From: Bacillus sp. JCM 19058
GTDB lineage: Bacteria; Bacillota; Bacilli; Bacillales_H; Bacillaceae_D
DNA: 49,277 nt
Direction: 5' to 3'
Assembly (NCBI GenBank): GCA_001310555.1
Contig: BAXO01000038.1
Coordinates: forward strand, 1-49,277
Part shown: piece after piece, positions 10,546 through 20,030 of the stretch
Numbering within the stretch: the stretch's first letter is position 1
Layout of the letters: each line of letters begins with the position of its first letter
The notes under the pieces: model-generated
The model's database searches: none
What the model was told of the DNA's origin: nothing
The model's input: the letters and a program-made list of their open reading frames with translations, nothing else
Program-made: the position numbers and the translations under genes

Positions 10546-12764
10546 ATGGAAGATGCCAGTAAAAAAATGGGTCCATGTAAATTGTTGCTACTGATTTTGT
10601 TTAGTCTTGCTCTAGTAAATACTCCTACAAAAGCAGAAACGGTATTGCTTGTACCGGCATTTCCAGGGGCAGAAGGATACGGGAAATATACGTCCGGAGG
10701 GCGTGGAGGTGAAGTTTATATTGTAACGAACCTAAACGACTCGGGAACTGGTTCATTGCGAGATGCTGTGAGTCAGAGCAACCGTTCAATCGTATTTGAA
10801 GTATCAGGGAATATTGTGCTAGAATCTCCTTTACGCATTACCGGTGATAACATCACCATCGCAGGGCAAACGGCACCAGGAGATGGCATTACCGTCGCAA
10901 ATCATTCAACATATATAGAAGGGAATAACATTATTATTCGTTATATGCGCTTTCGCATGGGAGATCGTACCGAATCAACAGCAGATGCCTTATCCGCTAG
11001 AAATCGAGACGGCTTAATTATTGATCACAGCTCCATGTCTTGGGGGGTGGATGAAGTTGCCTCCGTATACGATATGAAAAATGTCACGATTCAAAATTCT
11101 ATCATAGCTGAAGCGCTTCATATGACCGATCACGACAAAGGACGACATGGTTTTGGTGGTATATGGGGAAGTCATACGACGTACTTAAATAACATTATTG
11201 CGCATAATTCTAGCCGTAACCCTCGCTTCAAAGGAACCTCTAGGGAAGATCATGAGAAAGGGTATGATTTCCGAAACAATGTCATTTACAACTGGAATTT
11301 CTATGCGGGATATGGCGGAAATGAAGCGGACGTGAATGTTGTCAATAACTATTACAAGTATGGGCCAGATACACTAGTGCACAAGCGCAATGAAATGGTC
11401 GAATTACCAGAAGGGAACAGCAGTTGGTATGTTGATGGAAATTATGTATACGGTTTCCCGGAAGTAACGGAAAATAATTGGCTAGGAATCACAGAGCATC
11501 CGACAGCAACCAGATTATACGAACCAGTGGAAACGCCGGAAGTAAGGACACGTACTGCGCTTGAGGCTTTCGATGATGTGTTGGAAAATGCAGGAGCCAC
11601 CTTACCGAGACGAGATTCCATCGATGCTAGAATCGTGGACTCCATTCGGGAAGGAACCGGTAGACAAATAAATTCAATCGAAGAGGTTGGTGGATGGGCT
11701 GACTTCCACAGTGTTGAGGCACCATTGGACTCTAACCGAGACGGTATCCCGGATTATTGGGCCGAGAAACATGGTGTCGATCCGATGGATGACACTTGGG
11801 CTAATCAAGTAAACGAAGAAGGCTATACAAACTTGGAAGTGTATTTAAACTCCTTTGTTTTGGATGGGCACCATAATCCTGAAGTTCAATTAATTTCTCC
11901 ATCTATTAATGAAATTTTTGAGGACGGCGACAGTATGACGATTACGGCAGACGCCGGCGTGGAAGGGGCAGAAATCGAAAAGGTTGTGTTCTATAACGGC
12001 GGAGAAATTCTAGGTGAAGCTACAACCGCACCATATGAGTGGCAATGGCACAATATTTCTGAAGGAACTCATTATGTATTTGCAAGAGCATATAGCACAG
12101 AGGGTAGGCAAACCGATTCTCAAGTGATTCCGATCCATGTTAATATCACGAATGAAATCGTTCCTTGGTCTTCCATCGACATTGGTGAAACAGGAATAAG
12201 CGGGAGCTCTACCCTCGTGGAGGGCAAATATATTGTCAAAGGCGATGGAAATCTAACAGCTTCAGAAGAATCGGGACATTTTATGTACCAGAAGATAAGT
12301 GGCGATATTGAAATTACAGCCCAAATCTTGAGCGATACGAAAGTCGCACCACACAACCGAGAAGGAGTGATGATTCGCGAAACTTTGGAGACTGATTCAC
12401 TCTTGCCATGAGTGGGATCTCAGTTCGCGGCGAGGACCGAGTTGGTGTGTTTTACCATCGTGAATCAAAAGGAAGTAGTGTAGAGGAAACGGATCCAATT
12501 GTTGGGCCGACGATTCCTTACTGGGTACGCCTGACAAAGCTCGGTGATAAAGTTACAGGTTATATTTCTGAAGACGGTGAAGATTGGCAGTATGTATCGT
12601 CAATGGAGTTCCCAGATGTGGAAGAGGTGTATGTCGGGCTAGCTGTTGATGCTGCCAATGAAGATAACTTAGTAAACAATTTGAATCGGGTGGAGTTTAA
12701 TCAAGTTATCGTTAAGCAACTACCGCCCCTTTCCTTATATTCTCAACAGTATAGTATAAGGTAG
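10546..12764 (+). CDS. Secreted multidomain pectate lyase, polysaccharide lyase family 1 (frameshifted)
   Basis: Extracellular lyase acting on polygalacturonate. The signal peptide is KKMGPCKLLLLILFSLALV..PTKA (about residues 7-27). The PL1 parallel beta-helix covers about residues 35-400, with FPGAEGYGKYTSGGRGGEV, the WGVDEVAS patch and SSRNPRFKG containing the R-x-P-R catalytic arginine motif. Then come an acidic DSNRDGIPDYW calcium-type motif, an Ig-like domain (about 445-540) and a concanavalin-like C-terminal domain (about 545-735). A frameshift near 12400 splits the last domain. Start is uncertain: the GGAG site fits 10538 or 10546, and an A7 run just after may hide the true frame. It is the only clearly exported enzyme of the locus. 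Confidence 0.9.
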
Positions 12765-12998
12765 ATGAAGATACACTGTATTTGGATTAGTCTGAAGCGG
12801 AAAGGGCGTCGGAGTACACGTACAGCGTAGTACGATAAAAGGTGTTTCTTATTAAACGATGGAACTGTTCAAAACGGGGAAATAGATGAATAGGGTCATG
12901 ATGATTATCGTCGTACCGCAATAGCTTTATCATTAAAGGAGTTTCTCAAATGGTGGGGTTTAAAATTCATTATATAGACGTTGATGAATGAAGTCCTC

Positions 12999-13013
12999 GG
13001 GCTGTCTCAAAAG
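12999..13013. repeat. Insertion-sequence terminal-repeat-like motif
   Basis: GGGCTGTCTCAAAAG resembles terminal inverted repeats of Bacillota insertion sequences of the kind that begin (G)AGGCTGTCCCAAAAG. There is no transposase frame nearby and no matching partner end within the intergenic region, so at most it is a leftover end. The 12765-12998 stretch before it holds no recognisable gene. A short in-frame run there (DYRRTAIALSLKEFLKWWG, about 12902-12958) looks coding-like but could not be assigned. Confidence 0.35.
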
Positions 13014-13026
13014 CCTTCTAAATTAT

Positions 13027-13062
13027 AAATCGGGTGAAACGCTAAAACGATTCACCCGATTT
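13027..13062. terminator. Strong bidirectional terminator-like hairpin
   Basis: AAATCGGGTGAA (13027-13038) and TTCACCCGATTT (13051-13062) form a perfect 12-bp stem with a 12-base loop. It lies between the pectate lyase and the binding-protein gene and would isolate their transcripts. Confidence 0.7.
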
Positions 13063-13145
13063 TAGCTTTGCCATGACCCAACATTCTCTTTTCACGAGAG
13101 TTTGTTAATAGAAAAGTGTGCGAAATATGTTGAATATAAAATATC

Positions 13146-13174
13146 TTGGCAAATAATGTGTAGCGGCTTATAGG
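13146..13174 (+). promoter_or_regulatory. Candidate sigma-A promoter for the sugar-binding lipoprotein
   Basis: TTGGCA (13146-13151) and TATAGG (13169-13174) are separated by 17 bases, the standard spacing. The site is about 50 bases upstream of the start codon, with the cre-like site just downstream. Prediction by eye. Confidence 0.45.
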
Positions 13175-13194
13175 GAACATACCTATAATTTTTT

Positions 13195-13208
13195 TGTAAG
13201 CGCTTTTA
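13195..13208. promoter_or_regulatory. CcpA cre-like operator
   Basis: TGTAAGCGCTTTTA matches the catabolite-responsive element consensus TGWAARCGYTWNCW at 13 of 14 positions, with T instead of the C near the end. It sits after the candidate -10 box and before the ribosome binding site, the usual place for roadblock repression by CcpA when glucose is present. Confidence 0.6.
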
Positions 13209-13226
13209 AAATGAGGGGGAGTAACA

Positions 13227-14524
13227 ATGGGAAAAGGGAGAATAGATCGACATATTTTGATTCTATTATTTGGAATATTTAGTTTATTGGCGGCTTGCTC
13301 GAATAATGAGCAAGGTGGAATGACTGAATCCACAGAAAGTGCAGAAGGTGAGGAAAACAATCCTGAAGATTTCGAACCAGTTACATTACTAATGATGACG
13401 CACTGGGACGATGGACAATTTGCGCATCATTTCAAAAATCACTTAGAAGAAAAATATCCTCATATTACATTAGAACATGTACGGGCAACAAAGGATGAGA
13501 TTGAGGAGGAGGTGTTTGCTAAAAACTTACAGCCTGACATTATTATGACGAGTGTAGATGATTATTATTTGGATATGGATCTATTATTAGACCTCAATCC
13601 ACTTATTGAATTATTTAATTTTGATCTAGAGCGGCTTGATCCAAGTATTGTAAATTACCTAGAAGAAATGTCTAACGATGGGGAATTAAATGGACTACCT
13701 TTTGTACGTCCAGAATATGCACTCGTATACAATCCAGATATTTTTGATTTATTTGGAGTAGATTATCCAACAGATGATATGACTTGGGAAGAAGTTATTG
13801 AACTTGCACGACAAGTAACCGGTGAGAGGGACGGAGTACAATACCGTGGACTACATCCGGGGCTTCCAGGATTATTTGATTTTATGTTAAGACAAGTTGA
13901 AGATGCACAGCTAGTTGATCCGGAAACCCATGAACCAATGATTGAACAAAATGAGGCATTTAAAATGTATTTACAGAGATTGGAAGTAGTTTATAGTATT
14001 CCAGGAAATGAGATGAACCTGGTGATGGAGACGGAATAGATGAGAGGGCTGTGAACCTGATGAGAAGAGGCCAACTGGCAATGGCTGCAGATAGGGCTTT
14101 TGCAAGTACTTATGCAGCTGCATCTTCTGAAACAGGTCTCAACTTTGACTTTGTTACATACCCACGTTGGGGTGGAGAGTATGGAGATTATGGACCGAAT
14201 GAACCGGGAAATGGATTAGTTGTAACGACGACATCAGAGCATCCCGAAGAGGCGTTTCGTGCAGTGGAATACTTCTTAAGTGACGAATATCAAACGTGGC
14301 AAGCGGCAGAAGGAAATGTTCCAGCAGTCATTGCTCAAGAAGTACGAGATGCTTACCTAAAGGAAAATGAACACTATGATTTGTTAGAAGATAAAAACTT
14401 AGCTGCAATTACAAATGTGCAAGCAGCTCCACTTCCCATTAGATCACAATATGAACCCGAAATCCTAGAAGGTTCGAATTACGGTGAGGTCTATTTAATG
14501 GAGAAGATATTAATACAATTATAA
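13227..14524 (+). CDS. ABC transporter sugar-binding lipoprotein (family 1; frameshifted)
   Basis: Extracellular substrate-binding lipoprotein. The signal peptide ends in lipobox L21-A-A-C24 of MGKGRIDRHILILLFGIFS.., so the mature protein is lipid-anchored. The fold pattern (TLLMMTHWDDGQFAHHF, LNGLPFVRPEYALVYNPDIF, later RRGQLAMAADRAF and HPEEAFRAVEYFLSDEYQ) is that of family 1 carbohydrate-binding proteins like YesO or MsmE. One indel near 14035 splits it. Restored length is about 432 residues, normal for the family. No permease genes adjoin it, which is unusual. A candidate promoter and cre site precede it, and the GH106-like enzyme follows by 126 bases. Confidence 0.88.
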
Positions 14525-14650
14525 GAGAAATGCAGGATCAAGCCGAAGGAAACGCAAAGAGTATAATAAATAGACAATAATATTTATAGGTATCCAGCAT
14601 TGATCATGTTATTGAAAAAAATGTAATGACAATATTTGAAAGGATAAAAT

Positions 14651-17061
14651 ATGAAGACTTTAGCTAATGAGTTTCTAAAACCATCTGAAGAGTTTACCCC
14701 CATTCCGTTTTGGTTTTGGAATGATCGACTGACACATGAAGAAATTAAGCGTCAGATTCATGATTTCAATGATAAAGGTGTAACCGGATTTGTGCTCCAT
14801 CCAAGATTAGGAATCCCGAAGGATATAGAGTATCTATCCGATACATTTATGGAATTTATACGTACAGCTGTAAAAGAGGCGGAACAATTAAAGATGACGG
14901 TTTTTTTTATATGACGAAGCAATGTACCCATCTGGATCAGCAAAAGGCATGGTTGTAAAAGATAACCCTGAATATGCGAGTCGTGGCTTGAAAATGATCG
15001 AGTTCCCTTGTGGAGGAGAAACCACGATATCTGTTCCCATAGTAGAGGGAGAGCGGTTAGTTTCGGTACAAGCAGTAGAAAAGCAAGGAGAAAGTAGCAT
15101 CGTGTATGAAAATACTAAGGTACTCTCTTCAGTAAATGGAAAGGTATCTTTTCATCCCCCTAACGATTCGCGCTGGTCCATTCTTTGTTTCATTGAAACA
15201 TATACAAAGGGGACCATTCGTGGTATTCATGAGGGGGAAGATGATCGAGAAAAACATGCACCGGCTTCTGCAGACTTACTCAATCCGCTGGCCGTTCAAA
15301 AGTTTATAAACCTTACCCATGATCGCTATTATGCTTCTTTAAAAAAAATACTTTGGTCCAACGATAAAAGCCTTTTTTTACAGATGAGCCTGATCTGCTA
15401 GGACGTAATTCGATCGCTGGATTGAAGCCATGGACTCATGATTTTCTGTCATATTATATGGAGAATGATAATCAGGAAGAAGATTTGACTGCACTTTGGT
15501 TTAATGTAGGAAAACAAACAGATATTTTACGAAAAAAAATTACGAAAAAGTAGTGAATCAACGAATGGCAGAATCTTATTATGTGCCACTCAGCCAATGG
15601 TGTGAAGATCATCAGATTGCACTTACTGGACATCCTGCTAGAAGTGGCGATATTGGCTTGCTCGATTATTTTCAAATTCCTGGACAAGATGTAGTGTGGA
15701 GATGGGTCGCTCCAGAAGATGAAAAAGGTATTGTGGGACACCATTCAACTGCTGGAAAATGTTCAGCAGATGCAGCCCGGCATAGGGGGAAAGCGCGTAA
15801 TTTAAATGAAGTGCTAGGTGTTTGTGGACTCGATAATAGCTGGCATTTACCTGGTGGTGATATGAAGTGGTATTTCGATTGGCTGTTTGTTCGAGGGGTT
15901 AACCTAATTTCTCCTCATGCTTTTTACTATTCCTTAAGAGGGAAAGAAAGAAGTCATGAACGTCCACCTGATGTAGGAGCAAATAATATATGGTGGCCAC
16001 ATTACAAGCAATTTTCTACTTATATCAAAAGGTTGAGCTGGTTAATGACGGATAGCGTTAACCAGGCTCAAGTTGCTATTTTGTGTGAGGAGGATTCGTT
16101 ACCATGGAAAATGGCTAAGCCACTCTATGAGCAGCAAATTGAGTTTAATTATTTGGCAGAATCGCTTTTAAATAAATGTGTCATAAGGGATAGCCAACTT
16201 TACATAGTCAAACAGAGATATCGTGTCATTTTGGTAGAGAATGCCTCCAGATTAAGTAATAAAACATTGCAATTTTTAGAGGACTTTAAAGAGAATGGCG
16301 GTTCCGTATTAGTTTTAGATGAAAATACAACCTTAGCTACTGTAAATCAGGATGTTCAACGTGTGATTGAACAGGAAATTGAGCTCGTTCCTTCTTGTAA
16401 TGACATTCGTTTGAGTTTAGTAGAGAAGGAAGGACAAATGTTTTATTTGCTTGTCCATGAAGGGGAAGAAGCGTTTGAGGGGAAACTACAACTGAATCGT
16501 GTGGGCTCTATTGAAAAATGGGATCCTTGGCAAGGAAGCATTGAAAGGTTATCAGTTGAAATGTCTGAAACAAAAATGGTCGTTCCCTTTCAGCTTGAAC
16601 GTCGTGAAAGTGTAATTATTCATCTTGATCCGAATGAAGAACCGGATCAACAAAGAGCATCTGTCTTACGGAAAGAATATTTAAACGACTTAGGTGAAGA
16701 CTGGAATATTACGCTAAATGGAGAAAAGTTGAGCCAAACTGAATTAGGATCTTGGACGAGTTTTTCTGGAATGACTCATTTTTCCGGGACGCTGACTTAT
16801 GAGCAAACCTTTCAAGCAAAAAAATCAACCCATGCGATTCTAGATCTTGGTGAAGTGTATGAAATTGCACAGGTGTGGTTGAACGGACAAGAGGTAGGTG
16901 TGAAGATGTGGTCTCCTTACCGTTTTGATGTAGAGAATAATTTAATAGATGGGGAAAATAACTTAAAGATAAAAGTCACGAATTCGCGTGCAAATGAGAT
17001 GGACCAATTAAGTTTACTTTCTGGATTAATAGGACCGGTTAGAATGATTACAACAAATTAA
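14651..17061 (+). CDS. GH106-like glycoside hydrolase (putative alpha-L-rhamnosidase; frameshifted)
   Basis: A large cytoplasmic enzyme of about 803 residues. The start has the motifs IPFWFWNDRLTHEEIKRQI and GFVLHPR, followed across an indel by YDEAMYPSGSAKG. These describe the N-terminal TIM-barrel of GH106-type alpha-L-rhamnosidases and their relatives. Later stretches VNLISPHAFYYSLRG and PPDVGANNIWWPHYK are typical of this group. The C-terminus is a GH2/GH106-like jelly roll (HFSGTLTYEQTF, LDLGEVYEIAQVWLNGQEVG). Indels fall in T or A runs near 14907, 15345 and 15535. No signal peptide. Alpha-rhamnosidase activity fits the rhamnogalacturonan context, but GH106-related proteins include uncharacterised families, so specificity is inference. 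Confidence 0.75.
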
Positions 17062-17221
17062 TATGAGTAAGTAATTTTTTTCAATATATCCTATCAAAAC
17101 GACCAGCATTCCACCAAAAGTATTCAGCCTTTTAAATGCTAGAATGATTGTATGTCAATTTTAAAACCAATCAAACCGATGCGTTGCAAAAGGGGAGCGA
17201 TATAAGGTTTATGTACAAGTG

Positions 17222-17253
17222 AAAACGCACAGAAATGCAATCTGTGCGTTTTT
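17222..17253. terminator. Bidirectional Rho-independent terminator
   Basis: AAAACGCACAGA (17222-17233) and TCTGTGCGTTTT (17241-17252) form a perfect 12-bp stem with a 7-base loop, flanked by A and T tracts. It lies between the GH106-like gene and the convergent phosphotransferase gene and can serve both. The remainder of 17062-17458 shows no gene. Confidence 0.85.
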
Positions 17254-17458
17254 ACTTGATAAATTGTTGGGTCACTATTTATCCTATAATTTACATTACT
17301 TCCTTAACTGAATCCGGTAGATGGATACTATCCTCTTTCTTCCCTTTTACTAAGATTGTATCTCGATCACGATACAATAGGTAGGAAGTTTCTCACTCGT
17401 ATTTAAAGTTTGGTTATTACGCTTCAATTTTTATTCTCCTTAACGGCCAGTCCGTTCA

Positions 17459-18356
17459 TTACATTTCGCTAGCAAGCATGTGTGCAGCCGTTTCGTGCAT
17501 CTCTTGAAGGCCTGAGATTTCTGCAAATTCAGCTACAGTGATACCGCTTGTTGATAGAAGTTCTACAATATGCTTATCCATTCTTGACCACGTTTTTCCA
17601 CCGGCGTTGTCATAAGCGTCGATTAACTTAGTTAGTCCATCACTCCCAAAAAGCAGGTGATGGGACATGAAATCGACAGATACATCAGCAACCCCGACTT
17701 CTGTCCAGTCAATTAAGCCAGTTACTTGATGATTTTTATTAATGAGGATATGACCTGGATGTAAGTCGCCGTGTTTTACCCCTACATGGGAGGGCCAAAG
17801 GGAGTCTTCCGCTAGCCATGCTTGCCAGCGATCCCATAAGGTTGGATTGATATCGTATTGTTTTTTTACTCGTTCCATTCGCTGTTTCATGGAAACTCTT
17901 AACTCACTGGCACGAAGAATTTCAGCCCCACTATATTTGAATTCTTCGTGAGGCAGTGAGTGTAAATCTGCTAGGACTTTTCCTAATGATTGATAATACG
18001 TAGGTGGAACATTGGATTCATCAAAACTCCATACATAGTTTTGTTGCTCCATGTCAATCGTCGCCGCAGGAATTCCGCTTAGCTTCTTATAAGCAATTAA
18101 ATCTTCAGAGTAGATAGACCAATTCGGAACTTGAAAGCTTGCATGGTGGTGCATGATATCTAATGCTTTTTTTCTCTTGGGCTGCATGTCTCATTGACTC
18201 TGGTCTACGTGGAATTCTTAGAACCCATTTATCGTCATGTTGATCTTTGGCGTAGGCTACTTGAAAGTCAACACCAGACTCATTGATTTCGATACTGTTT
18301 TCTACAATATCCAGTCCTTTATTCGTTGCTAATTGTTTAAGTTTAAGTGTATTCAT
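17459..18356 (-). CDS. mph: Macrolide 2'-phosphotransferase, Mph family (frameshifted)
   Basis: Aminoglycoside/macrolide phosphotransferase-fold kinase that inactivates macrolides by phosphorylating the 2'-hydroxyl of desosamine. The N-lobe shows DDKWVLRIPRRPESMRHAA. The catalytic HGDLHPGHILIN motif (HxDxxxxN-type) and the metal-binding LIDWTEVGVADVSVDF follow. A frameshift in the A7/T7 run at about 18166-18172 splits it, and bridging gives about 299 residues, the standard Mph length. The start at 18356 has a GGAGG site 8 bases upstream. It resembles chromosomal Mph proteins of Bacillus. The ABC-F remnant lies 24 bases upstream, as in mph-msr resistance pairs. Confidence 0.88.
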
Positions 18357-18380
18357 GTTTATTTCCTCCAAATAGTTATT

Positions 18381-18615
18381 CTAATGAATTTGTTTGATTC
18401 TTTTTTCTAGTATCTCGTATTTATGATCTGCCACACGTTTGACAAACTCACGATCATGGCTAACCAATAAAACGATTCCTTCATAAATTGAGCAGAAATG
18501 TCTCAAGTACTCTCATGCTATGATTATCTAAAAAAATTTGTTGGTTCGTCTAATATGAGCACATTATAAGAGCCAAGTAAATAGCTCTCCATTTACTTCG
18601 CAGTATAACGATACT
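18381..18615 (-). pseudogene. C-terminal remnant of an ABC-F ribosome-protection ATPase
   Basis: On the minus strand, piecing across two frameshifts gives LLGSYNVLILDEPTN, FLDNHSMRVLETFLLNL and EGIVLLVSHDREFVKRVADH. These are the Walker B (LILDEPTN), D-loop and H-loop (SHDREFV) of an ABC-F protein's second ATPase domain. No first domain, Walker A or signature motif is found upstream, so most of the gene is gone. ABC-F proteins such as Msr or Vml protect ribosomes from macrolides and related drugs. Its position just upstream of mph suggests a former two-gene macrolide-resistance operon. Confidence 0.7.
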
Positions 18616-18791
18616 ATTTAGTAGTAATGGTCTTCCACATTAAAGCGCGACTGTTGAGGAGTAATCCTTATTAATCGACTGTTACATATTAGTCATATAG
18701 AATATGTCAAACCCTATATTTTTTTACTTTTTTTTAAAATCTAGGGTCTTGATAAGCATTTTTAAAAAGAGCAATTATGAAATAAACTCAG

Positions 18792-19224
18792 TTAATTACT
18801 TTCCCACAATTTTTCGGCCTCTCTATGATTAGGAATCTGCAAAAATTCAATACTTGTATCCCCTTCATTGTTAAAGTAAGAAATTAACCGCTCTGCTGAG
18901 AAACCATTTTTACTGGCGTCTTCATGTGTACTGTGATAATAAACTTTTTTTAATGTTTGCCCATAGAATAGCTCCTAGGCACATAGGACAAGGCTCGCAA
19001 GTTGTATACAATTCACAATCAGATAAATTTAGTGTGCCAAGCTTTTGACATGCAAGCCGTACAGCTCTTAATTCAGCATGAGCGGTTGGATCTAGATCAC
19101 TAAGAACCGTATTCCCAACCGCTACCACAACTTGTCCTTCTTTCACAATAGCAGCACCAAATGGTCCTCCCCCATTTTTCATATCTTCTTTTGCGGCTTC
19201 TACAGCTTTTTGTAAATAATCCAC
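18792..19224 (-). CDS. Nucleoside/guanine deaminase-like zinc deaminase (frameshifted)
   Basis: Cytidine/deoxycytidylate-deaminase-fold enzyme. The catalytic motif PTAHAELRAV (HAE) and the zinc motif TCEPCPMCLGA (PCxxC) are intact, with the substrate-loop NGGGPFGAAIVKEG upstream. These are features of the guanine deaminase GuaD branch. An indel in the T/A run at about 18946 separates the last stretch, KVYYHSTHEDASKNGF..SAERLISYF to the stop at 18792. I chose the GTG at 19224 because AAGGGG lies just upstream. An upstream ATG at 19317 would place the reading frame across the promoter of the divergent MerR gene. Length is about 144 residues, slightly shorter than GuaD (156). Confidence 0.75.
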
Positions 19225-19342
19225 CTTTACCCCTTCTTTCTCATTTTGTTTAAGATGTAGTTGGTTCACCTTAATAGACTCCATCGTAGCTGTTAAAGTA
19301 TACTTGATGTCAAACAAAAAACGTATCAGAAGGGAGAAGAAA

Positions 19343-19706
19343 ATGACTGTTTTTACAATTGGTCAAGTTGCCGAAAAATATAGTATTCCTCCTTATACAT
19401 TACGTTATTATGAAACGGAAGGCATTTTGATTTCTTCTCGTAATGGCCAAAATAGGCGAATATATACGGAAGATGATCTGAGATGGCTTGAAGTAGTAAT
19501 TATATTAAAAAAAATCTGGATTTTCTCTAAAAATGATTAGAGAATATAGCAATTTGTATCACCCTAAAGGGGTTAATACAGATGTGTTAAAGCTATTAAA
19601 ACAACAGAAAACAATACTTGAAGATACTCAGAAGAAAATTGCACAACAACACAAAGAATTAAAAGATAAAATTGCTTTTTTTGGAAAAATCCAATCATTA
19701 TCTTGA
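19343..19706 (+). CDS. MerR family transcriptional regulator (frameshifted)
   Basis: DNA-binding activator-type regulator of about 121 residues. The N-terminal winged helix is classical: FTIGQVAEKYSIPPYTLRYYETEGIL, read in two parts, then RRIYTEDDLRWLEVVIILK. An A8 run at about 19508 shifts the frame. The continuing part (SLKMIREYSNLYHPKG, then a heptad-rich TILEDTQKKIAQQHKELKDK) is the dimerisation coiled coil. No cysteine sensor motif is seen, so it belongs with small-molecule or orphan MerR types. AGAAGGGAG is the ribosome binding site. It is divergent from the deaminase, which it may regulate. Confidence 0.82.
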
Positions 19707-19770
19707 GCTATGTCAAAAAAAGATCAACACAGAATAAAAGAAGATAGATAGTGGTACAAGGATCAAAAAA

Positions 19771-19821
19771 ATGAAATGTAGCCTTAATGATTCATACCTT
19801 CAAGCAAAGGCTACATTTCAT
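19771..19821. repeat. Perfect 15-bp inverted repeat between convergent genes
   Basis: ATGAAATGTAGCCTT (19771-19785) and its exact complement AAGGCTACATTTCAT (19807-19821) flank a 21-base loop. It lies between the convergent MerR and MFS genes and probably acts as a shared transcription terminator, although no T-run follows. The 19822-20030 stretch shows no gene. Confidence 0.5.
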
Positions 19822-20030
19822 ACATACTATGTCCTAATTTCATATGCTATCGTACAAAGATTCTTCTTTGACGGTATTGTGGTTATGTTCAGTAGCATTT
19901 GGGTCGATACATATCACTTCTCAAAATGTAAGTGATCTTTGCTTGAACGAATATCCATATCGTTTAACTTACTCTCTACAAAGTCAGCATAGGGTGATTT
20001 CGTCATTTATTCCAAGAGCACAGAGCTATT

